In this document: positions 19,135 through 31,318 of the stretch, piece by piece
Layout: every line of letters starts with the position of its first letter
Position numbering within the stretch: position 1 is the first letter of the stretch
Assembly (NCBI RefSeq): GCF_039555335.1
Contig: NC_092636.1
Location: 55,731,706-55,795,705, forward strand
Length of the DNA: 64,000 bases
Reading direction: 5' to 3'
From: Amphiura filiformis
Lineage: Eukaryota > Echinodermata > Ophiuroidea > Amphilepidida > Amphiuridae
Notes under the pieces: model-generated
Database searches by the model: none
What the model was told of the DNA's origin: nothing
The model's input: only the letters and a program-made list of their open reading frames with translations
Translations under genes and position numbers: made by a program

Positions 19135-20750
19135 TAAACATCACTAATTAGAGTTTCTTAATACAATTGGAACTGTTTTCTTGTATACAATATAGGTGTC
19201 GTTCTTCTTCTTGTAACCACAAAGACTCTTACCCTTTTGACTTGTCATATCTTCCACAAGGGGTAGCTGAGAGGAAATGAAAATATATATTTGGAAAGAG
19301 TTCATATATAGTTCAAAAATTCATACACTTATTTTGATACCAAACATGGTACTATTCTACCTTATTACGCATGTTACAAGACCAATAAAAATACGCCTCA
19401 AATGTAACATATCATCAATACTAATCAGAAACAAAATGTGTTTTAACACATCTGAAAGATTTGGATCTGAAAAGAACCTTTTCTACTTAAAAGTAGAAAA
19501 GGTTTTTTCAGATCCAAAAACTGATACTCACTCAGAAATATTTCAATTCCTATCAGGAATCTTTTCAACAAAAGAGAAAAGTAAAAGTCCATTTCTGGCC
19601 TTCATTAATGTAAGCAAGTGTTGATTTCTCACAGACGACGCGTGTATTACAAAAGAAACGAGCAACAAGTTTTAGTTCCCAACTCAACAAGCCAATAACT
19701 CATACCAAAATAACTACTTTCAATTTGGAGAACTTGCGCATCTACTTTCCAACACCTTTCTGGTTACTAGTATATTTGGATTTTGTAGGCGCAAAAAGAA
19801 AAAAATAACATTCACTCATATCCTTTCTGTTAATGTAGAAACTAAATTGATGCAATATTGTTAATATAAATGCCGACTAGTGTCTCCTTTTATCGTAAAA
19901 GATCATAGCTAATAATAGGACATAATAAAACCAGATTTATGCGCTAAAACCAGACGAATTAGTCATCCTCGCATGCACCTGTGCATATTTAGCACAGTAA
20001 CCAACTTTATATAGTGTTTGTTATGAAGTTGAAGAAACGTCATTATCAATAACAGTATATACTAATAAACAGAATAACTGTAAATATATATTACTTATTG
20101 ATTTGGGCGAGACACTATTCAATAATTTTGCATCATTTCATAAAATGCGATTCAATCGTACGTGACAAATGTTTTAAATATTATTCGTCAAATTTCATGG
20201 TATAAATCTGATGAAAAAGGATCTGAATCGATATTTCTGCTCATTTGATGATTGTTAATGTTTCAAGTAAAGTGTTGTGTAAAGATTTTGTAGCAATTTG
20301 CGCGCGTAAAAGATGTTGACAATAGCATCTAGCAGTGGCCGAGTCTTATGGGAATACTACTAGAGTAAAATACTTTATTATTTTGGATCAGAATAAATAG
20401 AACGGGATACAAATAACATGTTAAGTTCGAAAGCTTTCCAACACTTTTAGAAATATTTTAAAATAAATACGTTGAAATTATTTGATTGAGAATCAATTAA
20501 GTTAAATAGCACAGTATTTTGTCGAACACTTGCGATAAATTGAAATGAATTTAGGGATCGTTCAATATTGACACCGGGAGATGGCAGTTTTGGCAAACAA
20601 ATCGACAAAAAAAATCGCGTTCCCCTCGCACGTTCTCAACATTTTCGGATAACCCCCCTTGTTTTCCACTTTTTCTCCATATAAGACCCCCATGTAGATC
20701 CCACTTAAAACTCCCACTCTCCGTTGAATGGTCCCGTAAGTGTGAAAGTG
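19135..20750. other. No gene recognised; one strong hairpin
   Basis: A ~60-nt hairpin at 19459-19518 (TTTGGATCTGAAAAGAACCT paired with its inverse, one mismatch) lies inside a 115-codon plus frame (19277-19624) that shows no known domain. Frames at 20551-20798 are likewise unsupported. The rest is AT-rich DNA. Confidence 0.45.
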
Positions 20751-20752
20751 TA

Positions 20753-22060
20753 ATATACTGCGCCAAGAAAGTATCCTTATACTTGGAAATATAATCACAA
20801 TTTCAAAACTGAACCATATTGGGGTAAATTTGTTTTTGTAATAGATGCACTATCTAATCCTGCACATTATGGCATCACATTGAATCCAATGTGACCTCAA
20901 GAAGTAAAGTTACAAGCAATTGAATAGACGAAGGTCCAGTTTTAAAAGTGACAAATTGGCCTACAAGGCGCAAAAAGATTCCAACAAGCGCAACAAAGAG
21001 ACTACACAGTTTCCTCAATGAAGCCTTATTTAAGGGAAGGGATATGAACGTTTGGACAGTATTTATTGTGGGACATTAGAGCACATCAGACATATCGAAT
21101 TGCATTTTGAATACGAAGAATGTCCTTCTGATATCAAATAATTTTGATTTTTTGAAATTCGCAATGTAATCCACATTTTATGGCAAATCATTACAAATTG
21201 ATATTTTTGATATTTAACAGTACTTGAAGTAAACTTTATAAATCTGATGATTTATACTTACAGTGTATGTAGGCGGGATGAAATGCCGACGATCAATTGA
21301 AAATTTTGACCTTTCGTATTGAAGATATGGATTTTTTCCCCAAAACACCAAAAAACAAAATAGGTCTTTTTGGGAAAAAAATCCATATCTTCAATATAAA
21401 AGGTGAACATTTTCAATTGATCGTCGGCTTTTCCTCCCAGCTACATACACTTTAAGAATAGTATATCATTAGATTTATAAAATTTATTTCGAGGACTGTT
21501 ATATATCAAAAATTTGAAAAATATCAAATTTTAATAATTTGTCATAAAATTTGTATTATAGGCCTATCGTGAATTTCAAAAATGAAAATTATTTGATATC
21601 AGAAAGACATGCTTCGTATTCAGAATACAATTCGATACGTCTGAGGTGCTCTTATGTCCCATAAAAAATACTGTCGAAAAGCCATAAACGCTCATTCTAG
21701 ATCCCTTAAAGCAGTATTTATTTCAGTTTTTACTTCTCTGTTCTTTTCATAACTTGCATTTTATGTGTCAGCTCTTATGTTTCAGTTTTCTTTTGTTCCT
21801 TTTGTTTTAAACTAAAGGCACACACAAATTAGGTATTACCAATCTCAAACCAGATGTCTAGTCCGTGGAGTTTTGAACAGGCCAGTGTGTCACTTTTAAA
21901 ACTGGACCTTCGTCTAATCAAATGCTTGTAACTTTGCTTCTTGAAGTCACATTGGATTCAATGGGGTGTCAAAATGTGCCAAAATTTACCCCAATATGGT
22001 TCAGTTTTGAAATTGTGATTATTTTTACAAGTATAAGGATACTTTCTTGGAGCAGTATAT
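20753..22060. mobile_element. Long-TIR DNA element R1, full copy with nested foldback
   Basis: Terminal inverted repeats of roughly 200 bp: the left end TATACTGCGCCAAGAAAGTA is mirrored by TACTTTCTTGGAGCAGTATA at 22040-22059, and arms stay complementary through AACCATATTGGGGTAAAT and GTCCAGTTTTAAAAGTGACA. Non-autonomous; no transposase remains. A younger TTAA foldback (21034-21705) sits inside it. Confidence 0.75.
21034..21705. mobile_element. TTAA-flanked foldback MITE (family T2), nested in R1
   Basis: 672 bp that fold almost completely on themselves: arms of about 300 bp meet at AACACCAAAAAACAAAATAG. Flanked by TTAA on both sides (21030-21033 and 21706-21709); the sister R1 at 17943 has a single TTAA, so TTAA is a true target-site duplication. 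Termini GGGAAGG...GATCCC. TTAA duplication points to the piggyBac group, by inference only. A half copy lies at 53766-54066. Confidence 0.85.
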
Positions 22061-22222
22061 AATCGTAAACCAAAAAGCGGTAGAACTTCAATATTACTGA
22101 GCGTGTTATGCCGGTATTATGTTTTTATGGGGTTTTTTATGGTAATTTGAAATGGTGGTATTTGTGTGTATATGTGCGTATTATCCGTTTTTGTAACGTT
22201 TTGGTCTTGTGCGTTTCGTTAA

Positions 22223-22576
22223 GGGGGTACTACACGCCTTGATAAATTTGTGAATATTTTTGTATTTTTCTCAAAAAATAATAACACACTGGTAACAGAC
22301 GTTATGTATATTATAGGGGCAACGAATCCAATTACTTCACTGATATTTCAGTGATTCAAGACACATGTTTCATATTTGTTAAGAAATGAGGTACATTCTA
22401 GCGGTACCTCTTTTCTTATCATAAATAACGTACCGCTTGTCTTGAGTCACTGAAATTCCAGTGTAGTAACTGGATTCCTTGCCCCTATAATATACATAAC
22501 TTTTGTTACCAGTGTTATTATTTTTTGAGAAAAATGCAAAAATAGTCACAAATCTATCAAGGGGTGTAGTACCCCC
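22223..22576. mobile_element. TTAA foldback MITE (family T1), complete
   Basis: TTAA (22219-22222) then GGGGGTACTACACGCC at the left, GGGTGTAGTACCCCC then TTAA (22577-22580) at the right. Arms of ~170 bp are complementary along their length, including the GCCCCTATAATATACATAAC block. No coding capacity. The partner copy at 5086-5291 has the same left end. Confidence 0.85.
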
Positions 22577-22579
22577 TTA

Positions 22580-24660
22580 ATCTTGGTGATTCAGGTAATA
22601 TGTGTGTGGGGATAAGAGTTTGATAAGTTAGTGTATTAATGTTAAAAAGATGACATGTTGATAGATCAATTAATTAATTATGGTCACCACAAATGCCAAC
22701 CGAGTTTTGGAAGCAAAGTCACAGTTCGAAGAAAACTTAGTTTAATGAATCTCACGCCTCCAAGTCTCAGGTTGGGCAATTATTTGTATAGAAGATTTTA
22801 AACTATAATATTATCATGTCAAAATAAGTCATCTATGTCGCACGATATGTCAAAAGAACTGACGTAAATTACGCGAAGAAGTTTCCCGGTGATTGGCCCT
22901 TTCATGACCTTGTTCTCACATCGACGGAATTATTATTCTGACACTGAATTTGCCCGGGCTTTAATATTTAATCAAAATATAAACAACAATATATCCAGAA
23001 AGAAAAAAACAAACAATATTAGGAATCAGACGAGTGTGTGGGGTGTGCGGGGGCGCGTTTACGTAGCCAGGCAAACGAGGACACACACACAAGGATACAC
23101 ACATGTCAAATGAGGACACCCGGTGACCGTGGACGTGCTCGGTGTTTTAAATATATCCAAGACATCGCAAATAACGTAAAAATGCATTTAAAACGGGTCC
23201 ACCTATGGGTGGTATAGGACGGGCCACGTATGGATAGTAAGTGGTCTGGTGCACACCGACACCGCCTGGCTAATAATTATTTGGTGCAGAAGGGACACTA
23301 AAATGAATACACGGGATCGATACACGTGAATTGCTATGCACGATTTTGATATCAGACGAAAATCTTCTGATACCGGGTTAGAAAATGATGAATATCTCCC
23401 GTCATGATTTTTTTCTCAAGAAACCAGATTTGGTCTCATAAACTTGGAAATACGTGTTGAACAGATATGATAGTCGCTAGAATGCGCTTTGAAAATTGGC
23501 CGTGCGCTTTGAACTCAAAATTTGACCAATTTATATTGCGTTGGTCCTGTTATCATAGTGTTATGGACTACAGCGTGCAGCGTGTAGTACAGCTGCACTC
23601 ACTGTAGGCAGTATAAAAGTCGATGACCATTGACCTCAATGGGGTATACAAGCTTAATCACGCACAACCAAGATCGATTACCCGGCTATTGTGAGTAGCC
23701 TTAGTTATGTCCCTCGACTAATTATTAGTTTAAAAGAGCTTTAAAGGTTTGAACCAAATGGCTAATCGTGGCTGTGGATTTAACCTACCATGGCGATTCC
23801 TGCCATGAAGATATAGGGTCGAAGACACTGTGTGGTGTGTGTGAGTGAGGTCCATCCACGGTATGGCGATTAAGAACGGATGTGGGAGTCCTCGGTTAGT
23901 ATATTTTAAATCAAGTGAAAAATTAGGTCCTCGTTTTCCTGCCTACGCGAGTGGGGGTGTACGTGTGGGGTGCATGAAGGAATATATGAGGTTGTGGGGT
24001 CACCCCGGGGTGGGATGTGTAGGCCTAGAGGTGTGCGTGGTGATGAGGTTGAACTTGAATAATGCATCTTGACAATGTTTCGTATTTCATAATGCCATAT
24101 CATTTTCAGAAATTGTTAGCGTCTGCTAGCTATCTGACAAGCTTCGATTAATTTAGTACAAATCGTCTTTTTGCTGGAGTAACATGACACATCTGCCTGC
24201 TCTTAGATATTTGTCAAGGAGCAGTTCGATAGTTTAATGATTTCTTTGTAGATTAAATCACACGTAGCTCATATTACGTGTTTGTGACCAAATTTGATCT
24301 TCAGTTAATACTTTTACCCTGGATTATCTCAATTGCATTATAGACTTTAGACATTTAGCTCTGTTTTACCAGACTTATGTTATCCTTTCATACAATTAAA
24401 TTGAAATCATTGATAACATATAGTAAATGTGAACACAGATAAAGTAAAACGGCGTCATAGTTACAGCGAAGCGTTATAAGGAAATATAATATTGGTCATC
24501 AGGTTGAACACTAATAGCCGGTAACGCTCTGAATGCGTTGTAATATATACTATTATCTTGATCAGACTCACAGCTCCATTTGCAAATTTAACTGGCAGGT
24601 TGACAATTTTTACCATCATTAATATCAATATAGACAGTAATCTAGATAAAAGCTTATCAC
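22580..24660. other. No gene; contains repeat R27 copy 1 and short CA tracts
   Basis: 22688-22918 aligns in inverse orientation with 50030-50278 (shared TTATGTCGCACGATAT and TTCGAAGAAAA). Short ACACACAC-type tracts lie near 23080. The remaining frames (23845-24103) are unsupported. Confidence 0.5.
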
Positions 24661-24701
24661 TAGAGGCGTGCGGCGAATTTCACTCTATTTTTTACTATTT
24701 T

Positions 24702-24760
24702 CTCTCTCGATTGAAGTTTATTTATGTTTATTAAATTTAAACACACTTCAATCGAGAGAG
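24702..24760. repeat. Perfect 16-bp inverted repeat
   Basis: CTCTCTCGATTGAAGT at 24702-24717 and its exact inverse at 24745-24760 with a 27-bp AT-rich loop. Further CACTCT/AGAGTG inverted words follow to about 24960. Confidence 0.6.
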
Positions 24761-25380
24761 ATTGTGCTGAGGGAACACTCTGTAAAAAGATTGAAAATTT
24801 CACTCTAAAAAGATTTTTCACTCTTTGCAGAGTGAAAATTTTACTCGTATGGAAGAAAATATGTGATTTTCACTCTTGGTACATTGAAATGGCAATCTTT
24901 TGATTGACCCGAAGAGTCACCCGAGGAGGATTGACTTTTCACTTTGGAATTTAGAGAGTATAGGCCTATCTCTGAAACTAACATACACGCAATTCCGCCA
25001 TGTCCAAAAACGTACGCGGTAAATATCGCGCAATAGGAGGGGGTCTTTATGCAAAAGTGGGTTCAGGGATGTCCGGCAGATTAAGGGGCATAATATTTTT
25101 ATGCGGTTTTTTTTTCAAATCATCTCCGAAGGTTGGGAAAATTGAAAATTCGTCATTGTTTTTAGCAGAATTTGCCACTTTTTGTTGAATTTGCCAAATT
25201 TTCAGTAAAAATAAATATTTTGAGTGTATTTTTTAGTCTATGTTTTTTTTTTTCAAAACTGGTATAGCCTAAATTTGGGATATGTGGCGTAATTATGCAC
25301 ACATCAATATCTAATCCAAAATCAACACTGGGTAATTGCCCCCCCCCATGACCCAAAAAGGTCCGCGCAATTTGTTCCCA

Positions 25381-25742
25381 TCAATCTGCAATTGTTTTCG
25401 CGAGAGCCATTGGCCCTGCTAATCACATACCAGCATTACAATAAATTAACTTCGTGCATCTACACAAAGTAGACTAAATGTATAGGAAAAGTAATCACAC
25501 ACAAATCGTTTCTATGAGTACAAAATAATGACTTGGCGATTCACTGTTAGCAGTTCTTGATTAGGCCTGGCTATTCCCCCCAAAGGCCTCTCTATTTCAA
25601 ATACAACTCTCTTGTCAAAATGATGTTAGATCTGTGGCCAACGCGAGTCTGTTAACTTCGGTTAATATTCCCCTATTTCTTTCTACAACATATGCGTGAT
25701 TGCATCCAGTCTCGGGCATCCAGTGCGTCGCCCTACTTAAGA
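25381..25742 (+). repeat. Repeat R7, copy 1
   Basis: Aligns in inverse orientation with 47682-48041 at high similarity by eye (for example TTCTTTCTACAACATATG and GTTAACTTCGGTTAATATTC). No coding frame is shared, and its nature is unknown. Confidence 0.75.
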
Positions 25743-26112
25743 TAACCCTGACAACAAAACCTCACAGACATTATTGGGAATCTTTGCAATTTGTAAAAAG
25801 GACTGGGTGCCAAGAAGACGCTAAAAATGTCATACTTTCCTGATTACAATCAACAGTGAAATTGTGTTAACACATTATTTCATTCTCATCGATAGTCAAA
25901 ACGATAATATATTAACTTCGTATTTAATTTCGTATTGTTTTTTACGTTTTCCTGCTTGAATGTGTTTATATATATATTATACAGTCTCTTTAATTAATAA
26001 TTAGTTAATCGTGTGTTTCTGATCGTAAGAGGGTAAGCTGATCTCAAGGAGGGTATGTAAAGCGGTTTATTAGATGTACTACTTTGTCTTTCAAACATTT
26101 AAATCTTACTTA

Positions 26113-26728
26113 CAATTGAATATATGAATACAAAACCCACCCAAGCCCATACGTTGGCCAAATTGAGTTAAGCATGGGAAATTGTTGCTATACATAGGCC
26201 TGTCATATGTATGAAAGAACAACTCAAATTCATCATCTGTGTCTATTGAGCATGTGAGAAATATCATGTATGAAAGAACCACCCAATTCCGTGATTTGAG
26301 TCTTGTAACACATTGATTGAAATCCAGTATGTATAAAAGTCGACTTGTAACACATTCATTGCTGGAGAGTGACTTTTGAAAAAAAAGGGTTTAATAAAGG
26401 AACATATTACATGGCAGAATGCTTATCAACATTATACATACCTGTGTGCTTTATTTTGTATTATCTTACTAGTGGTAATCTCATTCCAACGTTGTTGTCT
26501 TTGTATATGATTCAAAAACCACCCAAGTCCAAAATTTAAAATGAACCCTACAAAGTCCCTGAAATGCTAATCGTCATACTTTATACAGTTTAATCCACTC
26601 ATTTGCACGTAAAACTTACCATATTGACCAGGTAAATCTAACTTAAGGAATTAAAATGATACACAGGTTTTTGTCTCAAAATCACTTCCCATGGACTTGG
26701 GTGGGTTTTGTATTCATGTATTCAATTG
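26113..26728. mobile_element. MITE with ~37-bp TIR
   Basis: CAATTGAATATATGAATACA at the left is mirrored by TGTATTCATGTATTCAATTG at the right, extending through AAAACCCACCCAAG. ACCACCCAA words recur inside. The right ~140 bp recur at 31183-31318. Confidence 0.65.
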
Positions 26729-27371
26729 CACAATACACATAGACTGCAAAAAGGTTGGGCGAAATTTTATCCAACGTTGCACAGCGTCATCATCCCTATA
26801 TCTTCGTGCCAGATATTGCCATGTCAGTAGGGCGAATCCACTAGTTCTTCAACAGCCACGCATAGCGATTTGGTTCCGCCGTGTTTAATAGTTTTGAGAT
26901 AGGGGCCGAGCGACTTAGGCTAATCACACGACCTGTACGATAGATAGACACGTTTCTTTCCCACTACGACGCTGCCATTCATCAGCTGAAATGACTAATT
27001 TTCAAGATCTGCGCAGGTTAACTACGCATCCTTAGTGTTAACAAGTTAAGAAAATTCGATTTTTGTCAGTTTTGTTTTCAAAGCGCAGACTGGAAGTTCA
27101 AAGCACAGACAGCAGCTTATCATGTTCTTTCAACACATATATCCAACTGCAAGTCTAACAATAAGTTTTACAAAATACCAAAAATAATGTGATATATTCA
27201 AGGATTTGAAATGTAATCATACATTGAATATCAATAGTAAACACACCACCATGCATTACTCTTACCATTACTCTTTTTTTCAGTATAGCTAGGAATAAAT
27301 ATCAGAAATGATTTCAAGTGGCGGTCACTCAATTCATCTCAATGTAACTTTGCATTCCAATGCAACTTTGG

Positions 27372-27500
27372 GAGAGCGAGTTGGCGTATTGGTTGTTCCC
27401 TCTTGCACCACTGAGGTTCCCGGTTCAAGCCCCAGACGTGCCCAAGTAATCCTGACTCATGCTCGCTCTCGCACGTTTTCTCCGGGATATCCGGTTTATC
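27372..27500 (+). mobile_element. tRNA-derived SINE
   Basis: Pol III box A TGGCGTATTGG (27382-27392) and box B GGTTCAAGCCC (27422-27432) at tRNA-like spacing, followed by CACGTTTTCTCCGGGATATC and CGGTTTATCC, resembling the TTTTCTCCGGGTACTCCGGTTTCC motif common in SINE bodies. No proper acceptor stem, so a SINE rather than a tRNA. Confidence 0.65.
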
Positions 27501-27855
27501 CTGTTTTCAAAATCGGTGATTAGTTGTTTGGTTAGCAAAAACTTCCTTCACCCAATGTAATTTGGGGAGCTGCGTAGATACTTGGTGGATGTTACAATCT
27601 AAGTGTAGATAGATTTGCGATGGTTTCGGATGCAACCGGCCTAGCTGATGCGATCTGATTGTGATGATTCACCAGTTGCAGTGAATTAACTGCGCTTTGA
27701 ATCCTCTGGAAATATGCGCTATATATATTCAAAATGTATTTATCAATTTCTTAATTGTGTTTTGAATTCTACACAGACAGTGAGACACTCACTCGCTGAG
27801 CTATAACGAATGCGTTTCAGCCGATAAGATAGAACTCCGGGAAAAGCGAGCTACC

Positions 27856-28393
27856 TCAGTTCGGGGGCACTCGTAATTCACGGACGTCTCTGATTTCAAA
27901 GACAGTGATTTCATATACGGGGAGTCTATGATATCACAAACGTCGAGCTTTGTTGACAGCTGGGCACTCGATGCAGCACATCGGAACGAAGCTGAGTGTA
28001 TCAGAATAAGCTTTCCTATGTTTAGCAAATATCTACCTGTGCAAATTATACTGATCTATCTGGACAAATTCTGACAAATGCTTCCAGAACACACTTAGAT
28101 TTCAATGGCCAAAAGTAAAAAATCCCAAGAGAACCTGAGCCAATTTATTAATTGGATAGTAAAATTAGCAGGCACTCAACTTGGGTTAGCTACACCCCTG
28201 GTAAGGTCTACTGACAAAATTATTCCCACTGCGCCGGCACGTTCACCAAAATTACTAATATCTTTAGCGACTGGGTTTTGAAACTAGGGAGTATGTGATT
28301 TATGAGACGTCTCTGAAATATGTTATGTGACATGACACTTCAAGAGTATTTGATATCAGAGACGTCCGTGAATTATGAGTGCCCCCGAACTGA
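27856..28393. mobile_element. MITE with 38-bp near-perfect TIR
   Basis: TCAGTTCGGGGGCACTCGTA... at 27856-27893 is mirrored at 28356-28393 with one mismatch in 38. The interior is non-coding. The right end is conserved well enough that the insertion may be recent. Confidence 0.75.
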
Positions 28394-29729
28394 CCTTATT
28401 GGTCAAATACAATCGCTCACCACGCGCGGAGTATAAACTCAGCTTATGTTGTAACTTAGCAGCTACTAGCAGCGGGGCATTTAGTAGACCCACGTTGCTG
28501 CCGGTCGTATTTTTATTGGTTCGTTTACTGCCTGTACAAAATAATTATTTACCTGGTGTGGACGATGTGTGTTGCGGAAATATGCATACTGTTGGGCAAA
28601 TCAAATCCGCCCAACGTCAGAGAATTTACCTTCGTTTCAACCAATTTTTCACCTGTCATGTATTTTCCCAACGTTAGATTTCGATCGATGTCACAAATTC
28701 CATATTGTTAAATTAATAAAAACGTCGCCTAGGCCTAACATTGATTTCAACAAACATTTTTTTGCAGTGTAGGCACACTCGCAAGGACATGGACCTCATA
28801 CAACAATCCCCCCAATATTAACGTCTGTATGTGGGTTTCTGACCAAATTAATCTCATATTTGGCTTAATGGCAAAATAAGTAACAATACTTGATAAAAAT
28901 ATACGTATTACTTTCGACGATGGAAACTATTTATTTTAAAACTTTTTTTTTCTTCTAAGAAGCTTGGCGTATAATTATATTCGTAGTCAAGTACATTATA
29001 ATGTCTAGATGTGGAAGCCTTTAGTAAAGCACCAATGAAGAGAGACTTGTCAAACAAAACAAAAAACAATACACACCCCCACAAAAACAAAAACATAATG
29101 GTCATTTCAAACAGCCCTGAAGTAGGTGATGAGGATGAAATGGTATCAGGAATAGTGAATGATTTGTCAATACGACTTAATGCGTTCAATTGACATGAAT
29201 GTGAAAACAATCCTGAAGTGGTTAGTAAAAAGAATAGCTATTGCGGAGGCGTTAACGGTATTCTTCTTTGCAAAAGTGAAAGGCAATGAAATTATATTTG
29301 AGCTCTGCGGTAAAGTTGTACTTGATCGACCACAAAGCAAGCCAATGAAGAATCTTGTAGCTAATATCAGAAGTAGCGATAAAAAAAGGCTTACTACAAA
29401 CTAGAAAGATCATCCTCAGGTCAATGCACCTTTACTACTACATACAATCATAAACTCAGATAAACATCAGGTTAATACCAAATTGTCTTTCAAAATTAAG
29501 CAAAATCCCAAACGGGATTCAAGAAAAATATCCAACGGTTAGAAACCTAAAACAAGAAGGAACTTATACATGTCGGTAGGAAACATTCAACCTGAGTCAA
29601 AAAGAAGTTTACAAAGATATGCGATTTTTGGTGAGGAATCCATTTAAAGTATATTCAAAATTCTCATTACCGCAGAGAGTTCATACAACAAACTTTTAAA
29701 GGGGAGAAAAAAGTTTTTGATTTGATATC
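28394..29729. other. No supported gene; R5 fragment
   Basis: 28803-28872 matches repeat family R5 (CTGTATGTGGGTTTCTGACC). Overlapping ~60-100-codon frames on both strands at 28908-29404 include one minus frame with a possible membrane segment (MTIMFLFLWGCVLFFVLF), but without similarity I recognise. Not called as a gene. Confidence 0.4.
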
Positions 29730-30845
29730 CAAGTTTGATCAAGTTGTATACAGGGTTGTTTCTTTATGAACAGTATACACTGAAATTAATCCTTTAAATG
29801 GTAAAACAATACATCTCTCACATATAAGAAGGTTAAAGAGTTCTGAGTTTTTTTAAAAAGCTTACCATTGGCAAACTGTGTGTAAGGCACTTGAAGGCTG
29901 TGAAACAATCATGAGTTACCTTTATCATCACCAACAATTTAATACCAACCCCGATACCAACGCACTCCTATGATTCGATAGTAAATATCTGAATACACAA
30001 ATGAATGTTACAGCACAATATTCTTAAGATAACTTACAAAGAGTGTGTGACCTTGGCCGAATATCTGCACAACAACATCCAAGGGCAGTATAAGAATTGT
30101 AACAATTGGAATTGATGCCGTCGTAAACATGGTAAACAAGTTTGATCATATTATAGTGTAACACGGTTGTGTCTTTATGAACTTTATACGCGTTATGACG
30201 TCATTCCTTTAAATGTGGTGAAACAAGACATCCCCAGCTACATCCCCAAGTTACCCCGAGATAAAACAAACGGTTTGTAAGGTATGAAGCTATTGTAAGT
30301 TACTTGTTTCTATCAACATTCAATTTAATACCAACACATTCCTATAACTTGCTTTGATAGTAAGTACTAGTATTTGAATACAAAAAATGAATGTTTCAAA
30401 GAGCGCGATATTCTTAAATAACGTACGAAGACATGAGCTTGGCCAAATATCTGCCCAGCAACATCCAAAGGCATAAGAACTGTTATGTAGCAATTGAAAG
30501 CAATTGATGTCGTTGCCAACATGGTAAACATAGAAAATGGGTGGGCCAAGTTTGATTATAGTATCATGATTGTGGAACACAGTTGGGTCTTTGTGAACTT
30601 TTTGCTCTGATGCTCTGAAGTTATTCCTTTAAATCAGGAATAGGAAACTATTTTTAATTCGGTGGGCCTAGTCTAAGCCGCCTAGATAACCAATGAGAAA
30701 TTGTGCATGCCGCAGATTTAAATACGGTCAAAAACAAATTATGGGTGCATTTGATGTCACTAAGAGACATTTTGCGTGAAATCTGTGACCGATTGAAAAA
30801 TCCGTGAAAAATCTGTATTTTGGTTACATTTGGTTAGTATAATAA

Positions 30846-31175
30846 CAAGCAAACAGGAAGGCCCTTCGGATCATAGGTGTAAGCGAAGAGGAACGATTAC
30901 AGATCTGAATATCACATCTCTCCATCAAAGACGTCAAGTCGCTGCAGCAACAGCCCTCTACAAAATGCACACACGCTTGTGCCCACGAGATCTGACGGCA
31001 CTGCTACCAAAGCCATTTGTAGTCAGAAGAGCTACCCGCTCCAGCTTGTCCATGCCTTGCCATGCTCTTACAGTACCAGTTTCTAGAACCATATCTACTG
31101 GCAGGACCTTCATCCACACTGCAGTTCACGTTTGGAATAGCCTACCAGATGGAGTAGTCGGAGATATAACTATGA
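30846..31175 (+). pseudogene. LINE C-terminal fragment (5'-truncated)
   Basis: Reads RKALRIIGVSEEERL then, after a shift, ITSLHQRRQVAAATALYKMH, LCPRDLTALLPKPFVVRRAT, RSSLSMPCHALTVPVSRT and TGRTFIHTAVHVWNSLPD. This is the post-RT tail typical of jockey/CR1-like non-LTR elements (alignment of LHQRR, ALYKM and WNSLP). The RT itself is missing, as expected for a 5'-truncated insertion. It is a different family from the 7.2-11.2 kb LINE. Confidence 0.7.
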
Positions 31176-31182
31176 TCATCAT

Positions 31183-31318
31183 CGTCATACCTTATACAAT
31201 TTAACGCACTCATTTGCATGTAAATTTGATAAAATAAAATGATATGCAGTTTTTTTAAGTTTTCTTAAAATCACTTTCCATGGACTTGGGTGGGTTTTGT
31301 ATTCATGTATTCAATTGC
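31183..31318. repeat. Right end of the 26.1-26.7 kb MITE family
   Basis: Shares GGACTTGGGTGGGTTTTGTA and TTCATGTATTCAATTGC with 26585-26728 in the same orientation. Confidence 0.65.

Noticed and set aside
19277..19624. 115-codon plus-strand ORF
   Set aside because: Includes both arms of a hairpin, an unlikely property for coding DNA, and has no known domain.
28908..29404. Overlapping 60-100-codon frames, one with a possible membrane segment
   Set aside because: No domain recognised, frames overlap on both strands, and no convincing splice sites; not called as a gene.
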